Assembly (NCBI GenBank): GCA_033439765.1
Contig: JAULSN010000002.1
Span: 3,534,001 to 3,598,000, forward strand
Reading direction: 5' to 3'
Source of the DNA: Lasiosphaeria ovina
Taxonomy: Eukaryota > Ascomycota > Sordariomycetes > Sordariales > Lasiosphaeriaceae
DNA: 64,000 bases
A program made the translations under genes and the position numbers. Positions 33,562 through 44,739 of this stretch are shown in pieces (the stretch's first letter is position 1; each line of letters begins with the position of its first letter). The notes below the pieces were generated by a model that was not told the DNA's origin, ran no database searches, and was given only the letters and a program-made list of their open reading frames with translations.

Positions 33562-34580
33562 ATGGCGGAGCTTCCACACTGGATTGATAGGGAGCGGCTC
33601 GAGGAGCGCACCGGGTCCATTCTCAAGGCGTGCGAAGTCCCCATAAGCTCCATCAGAACGGCCATCAAGTCTGCGAACTGGAACAAATATTGTGGTCCTC
33701 CTGACGCCCCGTGGAGGGACGGCCCCGTCGCGGCGTTCCTGGAGGACTGGCTCCGAAACTACCCCAAGTTGTGGGAAACAAAGAAATATTTGGGAAACTG
33801 GAAAGGGCCGCTTCTCCTGGGAACTTTCCACGGCCATCGGCTGGCCCTTGATGTCGGCGACGAGCTGATAACTAGCTATGATACGACCGACGAAGTCTTC
33901 GAACAGCATGACATGACGCATTACGAGTCCACCTGTTTTGATTGCTTCAAGGCCGGAATGCGGTACGACGAGACACCCGACAAGCCAGGTTCGCAAAAGA
34001 CGACGATTATTCAGCAGTTTGGTATTGAGCCACCCATCCAACCCTCTCCCGCTTTAATAACTTGGCCGAAACTAACCAGCCTGGCCTTCTTGCCGCAGGG
34101 CGCATTGTGCAAAAGGACATGTCTACAAACGGCGCCGACAAGGCCGAGTGGGAGGACACGGGCTTCGTTCTTGCACTCGACATCGGAGACAAGGGGAGGT
34201 CGGGAGATTTCTACATCCTCCGCAACTGTACCGACCTCACAGGTACCGAACAGTGGATACAATTTATGCCCCGCGAGCGTGGGCTCTGCGATAAGGGCGA
34301 GCCGTTCACCGTGGCACGGGTCAAGACGCCGCCGGGCGCGGATTCCCCCTACGACCTGCTCAAGGACAGCGGCGACGACGAGCACGCGAGCACGTACGAG
34401 ATTCAATTGGAACGGCTGTCCATTACCACGGCCTTTTACGTCGATGTGGAGATTCTCTACGCGGACGGGGAGCCGGTCGAGGGCTTGCTGCCCATGTTTG
34501 CCAAGCCCGATTGGGTCCCGCCCGAGCGCAAGTCGGACGACGATGACGAAGTAGTTTTTCGGCGTTCGCGATATTTGTAA
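33562..34580 (+). CDS. Uncharacterised protein (orphan)
   Basis: The predicted protein has 313 residues from exons 33562-34021 and 34099-34580. The 77-nt intron (GTATTG donor, actaac branch site, GCAG acceptor) joins TTIIQQF to GRIVQKDM. The start is ATG 33562. Codon use and uninterrupted frames on both sides of the intron support a real gene. The N-terminal part has a helical segment (RLEERTGSILKACEVP) and an HGHRLALDVGDELITSYD block; the C-terminal part has two strand-rich blocks (FVLALDIGD, TAFYVDVEILYADGEPVEG) and an acidic tail before a basic end. No transmembrane segment, signal peptide or known domain is visible, and I do not recognise the family. Confidence 0.7.
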
Positions 34581-35929
34581 GGGGCTTTGGGACAAGAGTA
34601 TCAAGAGTGGCAGAGGCAAGAAAGGTTAGGTGGTTATTGTGTGCAGCACTAATCTCTGGCCCGCTGCGAAGTCTCTGCGAGCCAGTTCCTCCTTGTGTAC
34701 GCACGGTTGAGAGCCCGTGCGTCCCTGAGCCCCCTGGCGGTCTCCCCCTACCCTATCAGTCCCTGAACGACCATGACAATATTAACTATTCCGCTACCCG
34801 TTCATTTGAGGGGAGCGGCAGCCGGAGCATGTCATGCATGTCGCGTACTTATCTCTCTAGCTTTTCTGGCGCGAGGAAAATGGGCATTCATCGGCTTGGA
34901 AAACCGACTCATTGCTTCCATGACATTCCGCTTGTGACTCGCGTCTTGCTTTTCACATGGGCTTGTTCCAGAGTCGTGCAGGTGCAAAGCTTTCGGGCGC
35001 GCACTGCCTCCTGCACCGTGTGCAGATAACAGGACACCAAGGTGTTTAGGCATCTGGGCATAGATGACTTTGACTCCAGTATCCAAGCTCGGGGCGGCCT
35101 AGACTGCTGGGGATCCAGTTGCTGTACAGCCACAAAATGGCGCGAGATTGGTGGAAACTGGGAGAACAACTGTCACATACAACGGCATGTAAAATAGGGC
35201 CAAAAAGGTGGTTCTATTAGGAAGAAGAAAGGAAGGTGGGCATGTACGCCACCTACGTAGCACCCGCACGTTCGACAACAACCGGCACACTGAATTCGAG
35301 CGCCATCAAGATGTCACCACTTTCCGTGATGGATCCACCTAAATGATACGTACGCCAACTCGGTCTCCACGGATGCTGTTTAACTTTCCGGTGCTCTAGT
35401 TTCTACGTAACAGTCCCGCCGTCTCGGCAATTCACCTTGATCCTAAAAAAAATTGCTGTCGGGCGCGACTGTCCTGGGACCATGCGTAAACGGTACCCGT
35501 TATATACAACGCTTACCCGGGGTGGCGCAGTTCTTTGGTATCCTAGAACAGTACTAGTCACCAAAAAAAAAATATTCGTCGAAGGCTGAGACATATCTGG
35601 AACAAGTAGATCGAAAATAGCTAATACGAGAACATGATTCCACATGAAGAGGTGCCCGGACTCGAGCCACCGTCGTGCGGGCCCGCCGGCCGCTCTGATC
35701 CACACGCCTAAGCTTTGAAGCCCCCGGGGATGCCGGGTTCGGCAAACAGTGGCATTTCTACGCGTTGATGGGCGTGATGCTAAGGCAGACATCGTCTTCT
35801 GGCAACACGGTGTCCCGTGACACCGCGACACTGCCCGCAGTGACCGGTTACAAATACACCCATGGCTCAGAAAGCTGGAGCTAATGAAAAGTCCTCCATT
35901 CGTCAGCCAGTCCAGCGGCATCTTTCACC
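34581..35929. other. Intergenic; no supported gene
   Basis: Frames of up to 172 codons (35403-35921, minus) have no recognisable motif and atypical composition. No tRNA is supported. Confidence 0.45.
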
Positions 35930-37676
35930 ATGAAACGCCAGTGCAGCCCCAAACCCGATGAGGGAAAACGCAGCCGCGTCAGATCCTCGGAGCCGTCTTT
36001 AACCCACCCCCGGGCCAGCAGGATGCGGTTCTATGGAAGCAGAACGGAAGATTATCGCAAATTGCAAAGCCCTGCTTATTAGACGTGATAAGATCCGCAC
36101 TTGGTTTTGGGTCCAGGAGAGTAGTCGGGTGGGAGACTACGTTTCCGAAAGTGGTATTGATCGGCGGTTCTCAAACGACCTGCTTGACTTATCAGGACGC
36201 CTCCATCGAGACTTGTACGAACACCCTTACAGAAAGGGTACGGGAGTCTGTGGTCCTGAGGTAGACGATGGGGGCGTCCTGCTGTTCGAAGAGGTACAAG
36301 TTGACGATAAATTTCGAAGTGATGGTGTCGACAAGCTGCTGATTGAGGCCGTCTTGACGAAGATCAGCTCCGAGTCGCCAGCCGGCTTCATCGGCTTCGC
36401 TCGGCCCGCGGCGCAAACCAGGGACGTGAAGGAGCTGGGGAGTAGAGGGTCCTCAGGATCCGATGAGAAACTCGGGGAAGAAATTCTGCGAGCTCGCCGG
36501 AGATTCTGGGGTTCTGCCGGGTTCCGGAGAGTCGGCAACTCGAATTGGATGGCCTTCACACACTCTAGCCACCACGCGTCGCGGCGCATCGAGAACAATC
36601 AACTAGTCCACATCAATCAGGACTGGAAAGAGTCTAAGATTGCGCCGCCCCCCCATCCAGTGGACGACGTCTTCCGGGAATTTCGTAATCGTGATTTCTT
36701 CGTTGACCCGGACAAGGAGGATTTAGAAGAATTCATCGAAAGATTTTCAGGGCAGGTGGTGACACCATGCTCCACCTCGCCGCAAAGTGTTTTATCCCAG
36801 AGGTGATCAACATTATCTCGTCAAAAGGCCCCGCCTGCATCACTGAAGAACGAAATGAGGAAGTTAATACGGCTTTGGAGTCTCTAAAGCGCGAACTTGA
36901 GATTGAACGACTTGAATCTTCTCAGGAAAGAGACTTCAGCGGGTTTGACGAGCTGGCCGTTACCTGCATCGCGGCTCTCGAGAACAAGGGCGAGACCTTC
37001 AATCTCGGGATGCTAACCTCTAAGGCCATTGAGATTGCAGCTTCTGCAACAGACGGGGAGATAAAGAAGGTGCCTTGGATCGACATTGCTGTGGTCCGCA
37101 TGACGCTGCGGTACAAATACGGCTGCAGTTGCGGACAGTGCCTGGGCGGCTTCATGAGTCCCGCGAATGATGTTTGCGCTATTGTGCGCCGCTAAGGCCG
37201 GGTACGATATCATGCGCAGTCTCGGATGGCCAGTGGTGGACAACAAGGATTGTGTGGAAGATAACAACAAATGTTTCCTGTCCCATTTACCAAAGAGCGC
37301 CAAAAGCAAATTTTGGACGAACGAGGTGTCTCGGAAGGGCTTTACGGAAATGTGGCGAAGCTTCGTCAAGTGTCTGCGGGAGCGCGTGTTACCAACGAAG
37401 CGAGTCTTCACCCGTGGATCTAAGAGCGGCCTGTTGTTGGAATCCTCGGAATTTCTCGAATACGGCGGTACCATAGACTCTGTGGTCAACAGGATCTTTG
37501 AATTGGCAATGAAAGAGGACGACGTAGGCGGCAACGGGCAACATAGGCTCAAGTTGGGCCAAGAAATTGACAAGCTTCCTGCCTGTAGGGACGATCACGA
37601 GTTTGGTTTCGTGAGTAAACAATGTGGGTACAAGTGGGTGGTACCAGTTTGGGATCCGCTGGGCATTATGTATTAA
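35930..37676 (+). pseudogene. GNAT/ankyrin-type protein relic with C-terminal Cys motif
   Basis: Pieces of one protein occur in order in three frames. An ATG at 35930 opens a short basic N-terminus that stops at TAG 36080-36082. The next frame (to 36803) holds a GNAT-like part (VLLFEEVQVDDKFRSDGVD, then FWGSAGFRRVGNSNWMAF). A third (36767-37195) begins with an ankyrin-like MLHLAAK and ends in CSCGQCLGGFMSP. A fourth (37167-37676) continues with MMFALLCAAKAGYDIM and ends in CRDDHEFGFVSKQCGYK. Fungal ankyrin proteins with exactly this tail order are known. The shift at about 36755 could be a 71-nt intron (GTAATC at 36685, GGCAG at 36755), but the TAG at 36080 and the shift at about 37160 have no splice explanation, so the locus is probably dead. 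Confidence 0.6.
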
Positions 37677-38400
37677 CGGTCTTTGTCACTTTACTTCTTT
37701 GATGTCTGTTGTTCTCATGAACTTGGGTCTGGGTAGACCTGTTCTTGGGCCCAAACATGACCTAATTACCTTAGATTCTGACGAGGGTAAGTGGCCTACC
37801 CGGGAAAGGGTGTTATTTACACACAGAAGGGGTTATGACCCTACCTTGTTTTATCGAAATAACGGGGGTTTGGTGTGTCCTTTTTTCTTCTCCCCAGCTT
37901 TTGGAATAGATCTTCACTCTTTTTACAATCATCTTAGTTTTCCAGTTTTACATACGAGCCTGTGTCTTTCTTGATATATTGACTACTTGATTTGAAGTCT
38001 TTCTACCTTTGATGCTGCTTGTTTCGGTGATTTTGTGGAATATGGATCTTCGAGCTTGAAGATTTAGCTCGCTACATCTGAAATCAAGCTTGTCGTGTGG
38101 CGGCTCCTCCATGCCCCAAACAGCCCAGCAAGATCGTGAAGTAGAGAGGGGCAATCATGCAATACAATGCGGGTTCTAACTCGGAAGCGGAGGGTAAAAC
38201 AGTATCTTTGAATGATATACTGTCGTAGAAAATAGCTGCACCATCGGACAAACCAGATACCTGTCGCACCTCGATACCTGGGAAATCTATAAACTAGCTA
38301 CATGTCCAGTACATCCAATTACTCATATATCCTCAGTGGACAGTTACCGGGTGCTTATCTAGCCATATACACTCACCAGAAACCTGGGCCAAATTCGGCA
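37677..38400. other. Intergenic, T-rich
   Basis: Nothing recognisable beyond the 3' flank of the ankyrin relic. Confidence 0.5.
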
Positions 38401-38490
38401 TCATGCACAGAGTCCTAGAGTCCCCGCGATATCCCCGGGATAAGGCAAAACGAGGTTTCCATCCTTGTCGAGCGAGAAGTAACCCCTAGG
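38401..38490 (-). pseudogene. Detached copy of the NACHT protein C-terminal tail
   Basis: On the minus strand this reads WPRGYFSLDKDGNLVLPYPG followed by DIAGTL, ending at TGA 38401-38403. The NACHT gene at 56241-60575 ends with WPRGYFSPDEDGKLVLPLPE followed by DIAGTL. Nucleotide similarity runs through the same stretch (for example agcgagaagtaacccctagg here). Immediately upstream the similarity stops and a different frame reaches a TAG. It is a fragment of a paralogue or of a duplicated tail domain. Confidence 0.75.
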
Positions 38491-39806
38491 CCACCAACCG
38501 TACGGCTGCTCTTATCCTGGCCATATGAGGCAGGCCAACCTCCTTTGCCACGGTTGTGGCATCCTCCTCCAACCTCTTCATAGGATTCTCGATGCCATTG
38601 AGACGCTTCAGCATCCCTTGCTCGGCTCGACCAGCTTGGTCACCGGCGTCCACCGTTAAACCGACGCTCCGCGAGCGCACTGCGGGCACCACGACCGGCT
38701 GGTGCGGCTGCGCCAGACTTCGTCTATTATCAAGATAATGCAGGAGATTGTTGAGGACATGGATGGGGGGATCATCTGCTGAGCTAGCGGGTGTATTAGC
38801 AGTTGAGATTTTATGCATCCACCGGCAGTTGGTGGTCGTATCTTCTCTTGTCCCAAGCAACCCTACAGTCCAATCCTTATATGATTATTGGCGTGGTACT
38901 TAAGAAGGAAAAGTAAATAATACATTGACCGGCCAGGAAAAATTTGGAACATGTGCTTTTAGAGAAGGGATAGGCCTCTAGGATTCTAGAATAGGGATTT
39001 AGGTAGCTATTACCTCCCTCAGTGAAAAGCCTTTCCGACGAGTCGTAAGATACTAAGGCTATTCGAATCCTCTTCGTCTAAGGTTTCTAGTGTTGTAACG
39101 ACTACGCCTTTGTGCTTGCGGATGAAGGCTGCGAACAAATCTCTGGGTATGTGAGGGTCGAGGACCCAATTTGGTGGATATGTCGCTAGGGGTGCCCTTG
39201 ATGAAGATTTCGTCGTCCTGTCTCTGCCAGTACCAGTGCCAGTGGAGGAGCTATCATCGATGTCTTCTTTCGAGCGAGATTGACGCAACAACTGGTCGAC
39301 GAGGTGAAGCATTCTTGAAGGTGTCGTTAGGTCGATGGCCTAGGTCAATACCGTTACACATCGTTTGCAATACGATGAGCTTGACCGAGTCGGACCACTT
39401 GTTGCGTGTACGCCGTGTGAACGCGTGAGGTCATTGTCAACACCGACGCCGAGACAGCGCCGGGTCAATAGGCGGGTTGCTAAGTGCAACCACCACACAT
39501 CCGGCTGCATAGCCGGCATGGGTATAGAAGCCTGGATCGCCGGGATGTACTGAGTGGTCGGGATGACCTGCGTGCCCGGGTCTGGCGCCGTTAGGGAAGA
39601 TGGTGAGGACATGAAGTTCCTGGGAGGTAAGTTAATTAACCCCAATTTGGCCAGGCCATACATTTGGCCCATACGCAAGCCACATGCACTTACATCAAAG
39701 GTTGATTGATCAGCTTTTTCTTCAGCACACCGCAACTTCCTCAAAACAACACCAAATTCCTTCATTTCTTCGTCAATTGAGAGCTCATTTAATTCTCAAT
39801 CGAAAC
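38491..39806. other. Minus-strand open frames, unresolved
   Basis: Minus-strand frames at 38860-38486, 39312-39019 and 39765-39340 may be exons of one decayed gene. The one at 39765 starts with ATG (MKEFGVVLRKL) and has a GTAAGT donor just after QSTFD with a CCCAG acceptor at about 39622. The frame at 38860-38486 ends in a helical segment (MLKRLNGIENPMKRLEEDA) just before the detached NACHT tail. No family is recognised and no complete model can be built. Confidence 0.3.
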
Positions 39807-40690
39807 ATGCCTGAATACAGCGAACTAAACATGTTGACTGCGATGAAATCCGCCCGTGACGGCGGCTCTGTCCGTCAGGCGGCAGCAAAAATACTGTGTG
39901 CCGAGGAGTACACTTCGGCACCGGCTGGCCGGCACAAAAGCCCGTTGCATTGCGTTTGAACACATGCAGACCCTAGGTCGGCCTGTGGAAGACCGGTTGA
40001 CCGAGTGGATCGTAATGCAGGGTGCCCTCGGCATGCCCCCTACGCATGCGCAGGTCCGGGAATTCGCCCGTCGGCTAGCCCGGGAGCTAGGGAAGCCTGA
40101 CAAGGTCGGGGTGAAGTGGGTGAGGCATTTCATGGCCCGGAACCCGGCCATTCGGACCCAGAGAGCACAGCGGATCGACTCGGTACGCCTCAACGGAGCT
40201 ACGAAGGAAGCTATCACGGCCTGGTTCGAATACCTGGCCCTCCCGGTTGTTCGGGGCATCAAGCCCGAGAGCCGTTGGAATAAAGATGAGACAGGCATTG
40301 GTGAAGGCTAGGGTTCGAACGGCTGAGTTATAGGCAGTTCAGAAAACAAGGTGTTGATGAAGAAACAACCCGGATCTCGCAACTGGACTACCTTTGTGGA
40401 ATGCATCTCTGCAACTGGCCAGTCCCTAAGTCAACTAGGCTAAAAGCGGAACACCCTGGCTGCGGAACATGCCCTGCAAGCCACAAACGCCATCAGGACA
40501 GTGCGGCGAGTGCGGAATGTGGAAGCACACGAGCCGTTCCCGAAATGTCGGCTACGGCAAAACGGCTATATCGGAGCTCGTGGAGGAGGACGTCGTAATC
40601 TCGTCCACATATCTATCCGCCGAGTGCGCCCCATTGAAGGCGAAAAATGCGTCTACCACTCATCTCGCGCTGTCTTGCTGCTCGAGAGCA
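39807..40690 (+). pseudogene. pogo/Fot1-type (DDE_1) transposase relic
   Basis: From ATG 39807 the frame reads a psq-like helix-turn-helix N-terminus (TAMKSARDGGSVRQAAAK). A one-base gain in the A-run at 39887-39891 shifts it; the shifted frame continues with YCVPRSTLRHRLAGTKA, then a CENP-B-like HTH_Tnp_Tc5 region (LTEWIVMQGALGMPPTHAQV, VKWVRHFMARNP) and the start of the DDE domain (RWNKDETGIGEG). A TAG follows, then further codons typical of the family (KKQPGSRNWTTFVECISATG). The catalytic centre is largely deleted: the next similarity is the basic C-terminal tail at about 40470-40600. The element is inactive; no terminal repeats were identified. Confidence 0.8.
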
Positions 40691-40819
40691 TAAGTCACTT
40701 GATTTCCTTTGAGAAACTTGGTGGTTTTGGTGGTGGTGTTTCTATGAGAATCGCCCGACCTTAGACGGAACACCTTCCTCCGGCTCACCTCGGATCCCCT
40801 TCACCGGTCAAAGCGCAAC

Positions 40820-41881
40820 ATGCGATCCAAATTTCTCGCCTGCCTCGTGGCGCTCGCCTACGGCGCCGCCGCGCAATCCGGCCTCCCGCCAACAGTCGAC
40901 GCCTCCGCCAAGGTCACCAAGCTCGCGACCCTCCCTAAGGAGTCATACACCGTCGACCAGCCCTTCACCGAGGGCGCCACCCGCGATCCGGCCACTGGCG
41001 ATGTCTACTTTGTCGACCAGAACTCAAACAAGATCCTCAAGTGGTCCGTGGCCGACAAGAAGCTGTCAGTCTTTATGCACCCGGCGGGCTATTCCAACGG
41101 CATGACCTTCGACAAGTACGGCAGGCTCATCGCGTGCGCCGACGAGCGCAACCAGCTGTGGGAGATCTCGACGAATATGACGAAATCCGTGCCGTGGCCC
41201 CAGGCGCTGAATCCCGCCGTTGGCGACAAGGGGAAAGGCGGCAACGTTGTGCTGCCCGAGTACAATGTCATCATGGACGGCAAGTACAATGGGAAGCTGC
41301 TCGGCGGCCCGAACGATGTGTGGGCAATGCCGGACAACAGCCTGTACTTTACGGACCCGTACTGGTCTCGCAAGTGGTGGGCCTCGGGCCGGCAGGCGGA
41401 GCAGGACGTCAACACTGTCTACCGCCTCTCCCCGGACCGCAAGACCCTTACCCGCGCCCTCGCCAACTTCCTCACCTCGGACGGCAAGGCCGGCAGCCCC
41501 AATGGCATCATAGGGTCCCCCGACGGGAAGACGCTGTACGTCGCGGCCTTCCAGGGCCCCGGCTCCGGCGGCGGCGAGACGTATTCCTACGACGTCGGCG
41601 CCAACGGCGTCCTGTCGAACCGGCGGCTGTGGGCGCAGTTTGGCAGCGATGGCATGACGATGGACAACCAGGGGAACATGTACATGTGCGCTCCGGTCAG
41701 CCGAAGCGGTGTCACGGTCGTTAGCATTGCGACGGGCAAGCAGGTTGGGTTCATCCCCGTGCCGGAGACGCCAGCGAACTTGGCCTTTGGCGGTGTGGAC
41801 CAGTCGACGCTGTACATCACTGCGCGGACAGGCTTTTACTCTGTTCCAACCAAGGTCAAGGGCGCCCATCTGGTGAAATAG
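40820..41881 (+). CDS. Secreted SMP-30/gluconolactonase/LRE-like beta-propeller protein
   Basis: A single-exon frame of 353 residues starting at ATG 40820. Residues 1-18 form a signal peptide (MRSKFLACLVALAYGAAA, then QSG). The rest is a six-bladed beta-propeller of the SMP-30/gluconolactonase type: FTEGATRDPATGDVYFVDQN at about residue 50 supplies the first metal-ligand Glu, GPNDVWAMPDNSLYFTDPYW at about 160 the Asn-Asp pair, and FGSDGMTMDNQGNMYMC at about 275 the Ser-Asp-Gly element. Family members are Ca2+- or Zn2+-dependent lactonases acting on sugar or other lactones; the signal peptide predicts an extracellular enzyme. The metal ligands appear intact, so activity is plausible, but the substrate is unknown. 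The pogo relic lies just upstream. Confidence 0.88.
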   Translation: MRSKFLACLVALAYGAAAQSGLPPTVDASAKVTKLATLPKESYTVDQPFTEGATRDPATGDVYFVDQNSNKILKWSVADKKLSVFMHPAGYSNGMTFDKYGRLIACADERNQLWEISTNMTKSVPWPQALNPAVGDKGKGGNVVLPEYNVIMDGKYNGKLLGGPNDVWAMPDNSLYFTDPYWSRKWWASGRQAEQDVNTVYRLSPDRKTLTRALANFLTSDGKAGSPNGIIGSPDGKTLYVAAFQGPGSGGGETYSYDVGANGVLSNRRLWAQFGSDGMTMDNQGNMYMCAPVSRSGVTVVSIATGKQVGFIPVPETPANLAFGGVDQSTLYITARTGFYSVPTKVKGAHLVK

Positions 41882-44037
41882 ACTTGCTCGACGAAGAGGC
41901 TAAAGTTACTGAGCATGACTAGTGAAGTTCCTCTAGGGACTCTAGGCAGTGTTGGACGCACAGTGTATGTATGCACCCCAAAGTACTAAAAGCGGAAATA
42001 GTTCGTACGGAGAATCTCCCTAAGTGTGCGAAGGAGGGCAAGGCCGTTCCGCTAGTGACTGTACAGGGAGACTCATACCGTAGCTTTGCACTGTGAGAGT
42101 CTCCGCACCACTGAACCTTGAGCTTGCAATGGCGCCCGAGGTGCTCCCTTTCGACAGTGTCTTAAGGAGCCTTGTAAGCCACGACTGTCCGTTCAACTTT
42201 TGAGGCGGCTTTCTAAGAAACAACGTAGTACTTGAGAGACTTTGAAGCTGCCATGGCATTGCGGTTAGAAGTACTCATTTCATTATGAAGGATGACGATA
42301 CGAGAGATGCATATTTGACATAATCTACTAGCGACGTATCAGTAAGTTGTACGGATGATCTACTACTCTAACTTCTTTGCTTACGAGCTGAACTTCGTTG
42401 GTGATGTGCCAAGTGGAGTTTAGCTGATTAACAGTCAATAGCCCGTCGCCGCTCCGCCCAGCCCATCTGATCAAACTTGCGGTGAGAATATGAAGCAAAT
42501 TTTCTGCCGGCAAAATAGATACGTACCTAACCTAGTATAGCCGTTTTGGGTATATATCCTTTCTACTATTGTCGGTACGTACCCTTTTTGCCAGCAGAAA
42601 ATGTGCTGTGCCCCGGTGGCCAGTTCTTATCCCTGGGCCTAGGTTGGCCTTGCTAAGTACGTACCATTTGTGCTAATAGAAAATTTGCTTTGTTGGGGCC
42701 AAGATTTTGTTCTCCGTGACTAGTTTTGCAGCGTGTAGAAATGGACTAAAATTGGGCCTAGATAAAGAGCTGGTGGCCGGCAAAAAGTCACCTAGCAGAA
42801 ATTTCATTTGTCACTAACAAGAGCTAGGTTCAAGGGACTAAAACTGGGTCACCCGCCGAGACCCAATATCGGATTAGCTCACGTACTCCATGCAGCAAGT
42901 AGGAATTACCATAAAGGTACCTGCCCTTATGCTGGCAGAAAAGATACGTGCCGATTAATTATGCCGGCAGAAAAAGGTACGTAGTGTCACCGCACAGTCA
43001 GCTAGATGAGGCAAGGCTGCATTATGGTCGCTGTATTCGTAGAATCTAAAGCTAAGGAAAGAAAAAGGAAAGAAGGTTCCAAAGCCTGCGCGGTGCGTGG
43101 GGAAATGGGTAAGGTTGTGGGTCACGTGGTAGGGCTTGGCACGGGCCACACAGCCCCACTCTAGTGCAACCAACCAGGGTGCGCCACCTTAACCAGCTGT
43201 CTTTGGCACCTGCCGTGACACGTAGCGGATCGATTATGCCGGCAGAAAGGGTACGTACTTCCAGCAGCAGAAGACGGGAACGTGCCAAGAACAGCAGGAA
43301 GAGTCACATACTACGTTAGCAAAGGGTGAGCGTTAACGAGCAGTGTTAGCTTACCCCGAAAGCTAGGATAATCTACGTGCTGACGTTCATAATAGCACGT
43401 CAAACGCCCGGGAATTCGACAGAATCTTAGCGTACTTATACGTTCTTAAAGTGAGAATAGAAGTACAGTGAGAGGAGGTATAGTGGGGAGGTAAAATGAG
43501 AGAGGGGTAGGCAGTAGCAGAAGAACGAAACTGCTAACTTATATCGATTAATATCAGTTATAATAGAGTATACTCTCTTAGGTTCCTAAGCTTTTAGTCT
43601 TTCGTAGAGCCTAGTACCGGCGAGGCAGAATTAGGAGAAGCAGGAGGGGAGCTATAGATAATAGGGCGTGATAATGAGGTAGAATACTTCTAGGTAACAT
43701 TGCTACCACCGATGTAGTAATTAATTTACTCCTTAGCTCGGAGGTCGCTTATTTCCGATTACGAACTGCTGCAGACCAGACATCAATCCTCGGTAAAGGC
43801 GGAAGTGGCGGAAGGAATAATAGCTAGAGGTAACTCGGATGAGGAGAGAGGCTCCACTGAGGCAACCTCAGTAAGTAAATAGTTTACAAGAACGTAACGT
43901 AAATGAAGCAGCCTATATATATATTACATGTCCATTAACGTTAGGGTTTTCACTATCACCATTACCTCGTTTCTCTACTATAATTTACCGTTATATTGAA
44001 GTATAAACTAAGTCATCGCCTGCCTAGGCAAAGCAAC
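41882..44037. other. Repeat-rich, gene-poor region
   Basis: No gene supported. It contains the GTACGTA/GCCGGCAGAAA motif cluster (annotated) and, at 43300-44030, AT-rich DNA with scattered stops that looks like RIP-eroded transposon sequence. It ends at the target duplication of the solo LTR. Confidence 0.55.
42505..43275. repeat. Cluster of degenerate GCCGGCAGAAA / GGTACGTA repeats
   Basis: At least six copies of a composite motif occur, in both orientations: near 42505, 42575, 42657, 42920, 42960 and 43240. Each joins a tgccggcagaaa-like or tgccagcagaaa-like string to a gtacgta string within about 15 bases. Spacing is irregular, so this is not a simple tandem array. It may be the remains of several nested terminal inverted repeats. 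Confidence 0.55.
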
Positions 44038-44739
44038 TGTTGAACTGCGTGCCTATATAGGCCTGAACTCAGCACCTATATAGGGTGCACAATGCAGCAG
44101 GCGGAGCGGAAGCGGTAGCGTAGTCGGGAACCAAGTGCAGGGTAGGTCGATCAAGTGCAGGGTAGACTGTAGGGAACTGTGCCCTACGGTCCGATACAAC
44201 AGTGCTTCTGCAAGGCACTGAGGGAAGCAGGCTGACTGACTACAGGTCTGTAGAACTCTGCTACAGGCCTGCCACTCAGACTGTGAGGACTCTGCTCAGC
44301 AGTCTACCTCGTAGGCTGTAGGGGACTCTGCCCTGCAGTCAGGGTCTTCGGGACCAACTATGGGTGCTGAAGAAGACGGAGAGGAGTTGTATTATAGAAG
44401 AAGTATAGTACAAAGAGTGGTGAGTGCAATGCTTGCTTGCTTAGAAGGAAATCTATCTAAGGGAAAGGACAGGTCTATATAGACATAAGGTGGGCTCTCT
44501 AGAAGGTTCTAGAGACCCACAGGCTCCGTAGACAGCTCTGTATTCTACAGTCTTCTAGTGGGCTTGTCTTACGTGTGCCAAGTCGTATAGGGGTTTCGAG
44601 AAGGTGCTGTGGAGCAAAGTAAACAATCTAGGTATAGCGCCCTCAGTACCCACACAACGGCCACAACACTCCAACACAGCTACTACAGTGCCCTGCACCT
44701 CAGGACCCTAAAACCCTGGTAACTAGCCATACTTTAACA
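44038..44739 (+). mobile_element. Solo LTR of a retrotransposon, 702 bp
   Basis: The element begins TGTTGAACTG and ends TTTAACA, the TG...CA termini of LTRs. It is flanked by a perfect 5-bp target duplication, GCAAC at 44033-44037 and 44740-44744. Inside are a short tandem repeat based on caagtgcagggtag (two units, about 44130-44170) and a TATA-like tctatataga at about 44476. No internal retrotransposon sequence follows, so this is a solo LTR left by recombination. A truncated second copy lies in the opposite orientation at 55250-55790. Confidence 0.9.

Noticed and set aside
35403..35921. 172-codon minus-strand frame
   Set aside because: No motif and irregular composition; lies in the 5' flank of the ankyrin relic.
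40400..40764. Small plus-strand frames as separate genes
   Set aside because: They are frame-shifted pieces of the pogo-type transposase tail.
41066..41869. 267-codon minus-strand frame
   Set aside because: Shadow of the SMP-30-like gene, which has signal peptide and metal-ligand motifs in its own frame.
42505..43275. CRISPR-like repeat array
   Set aside because: Repeats are irregularly spaced, in both orientations and diverged, in a eukaryotic genome; no array structure.
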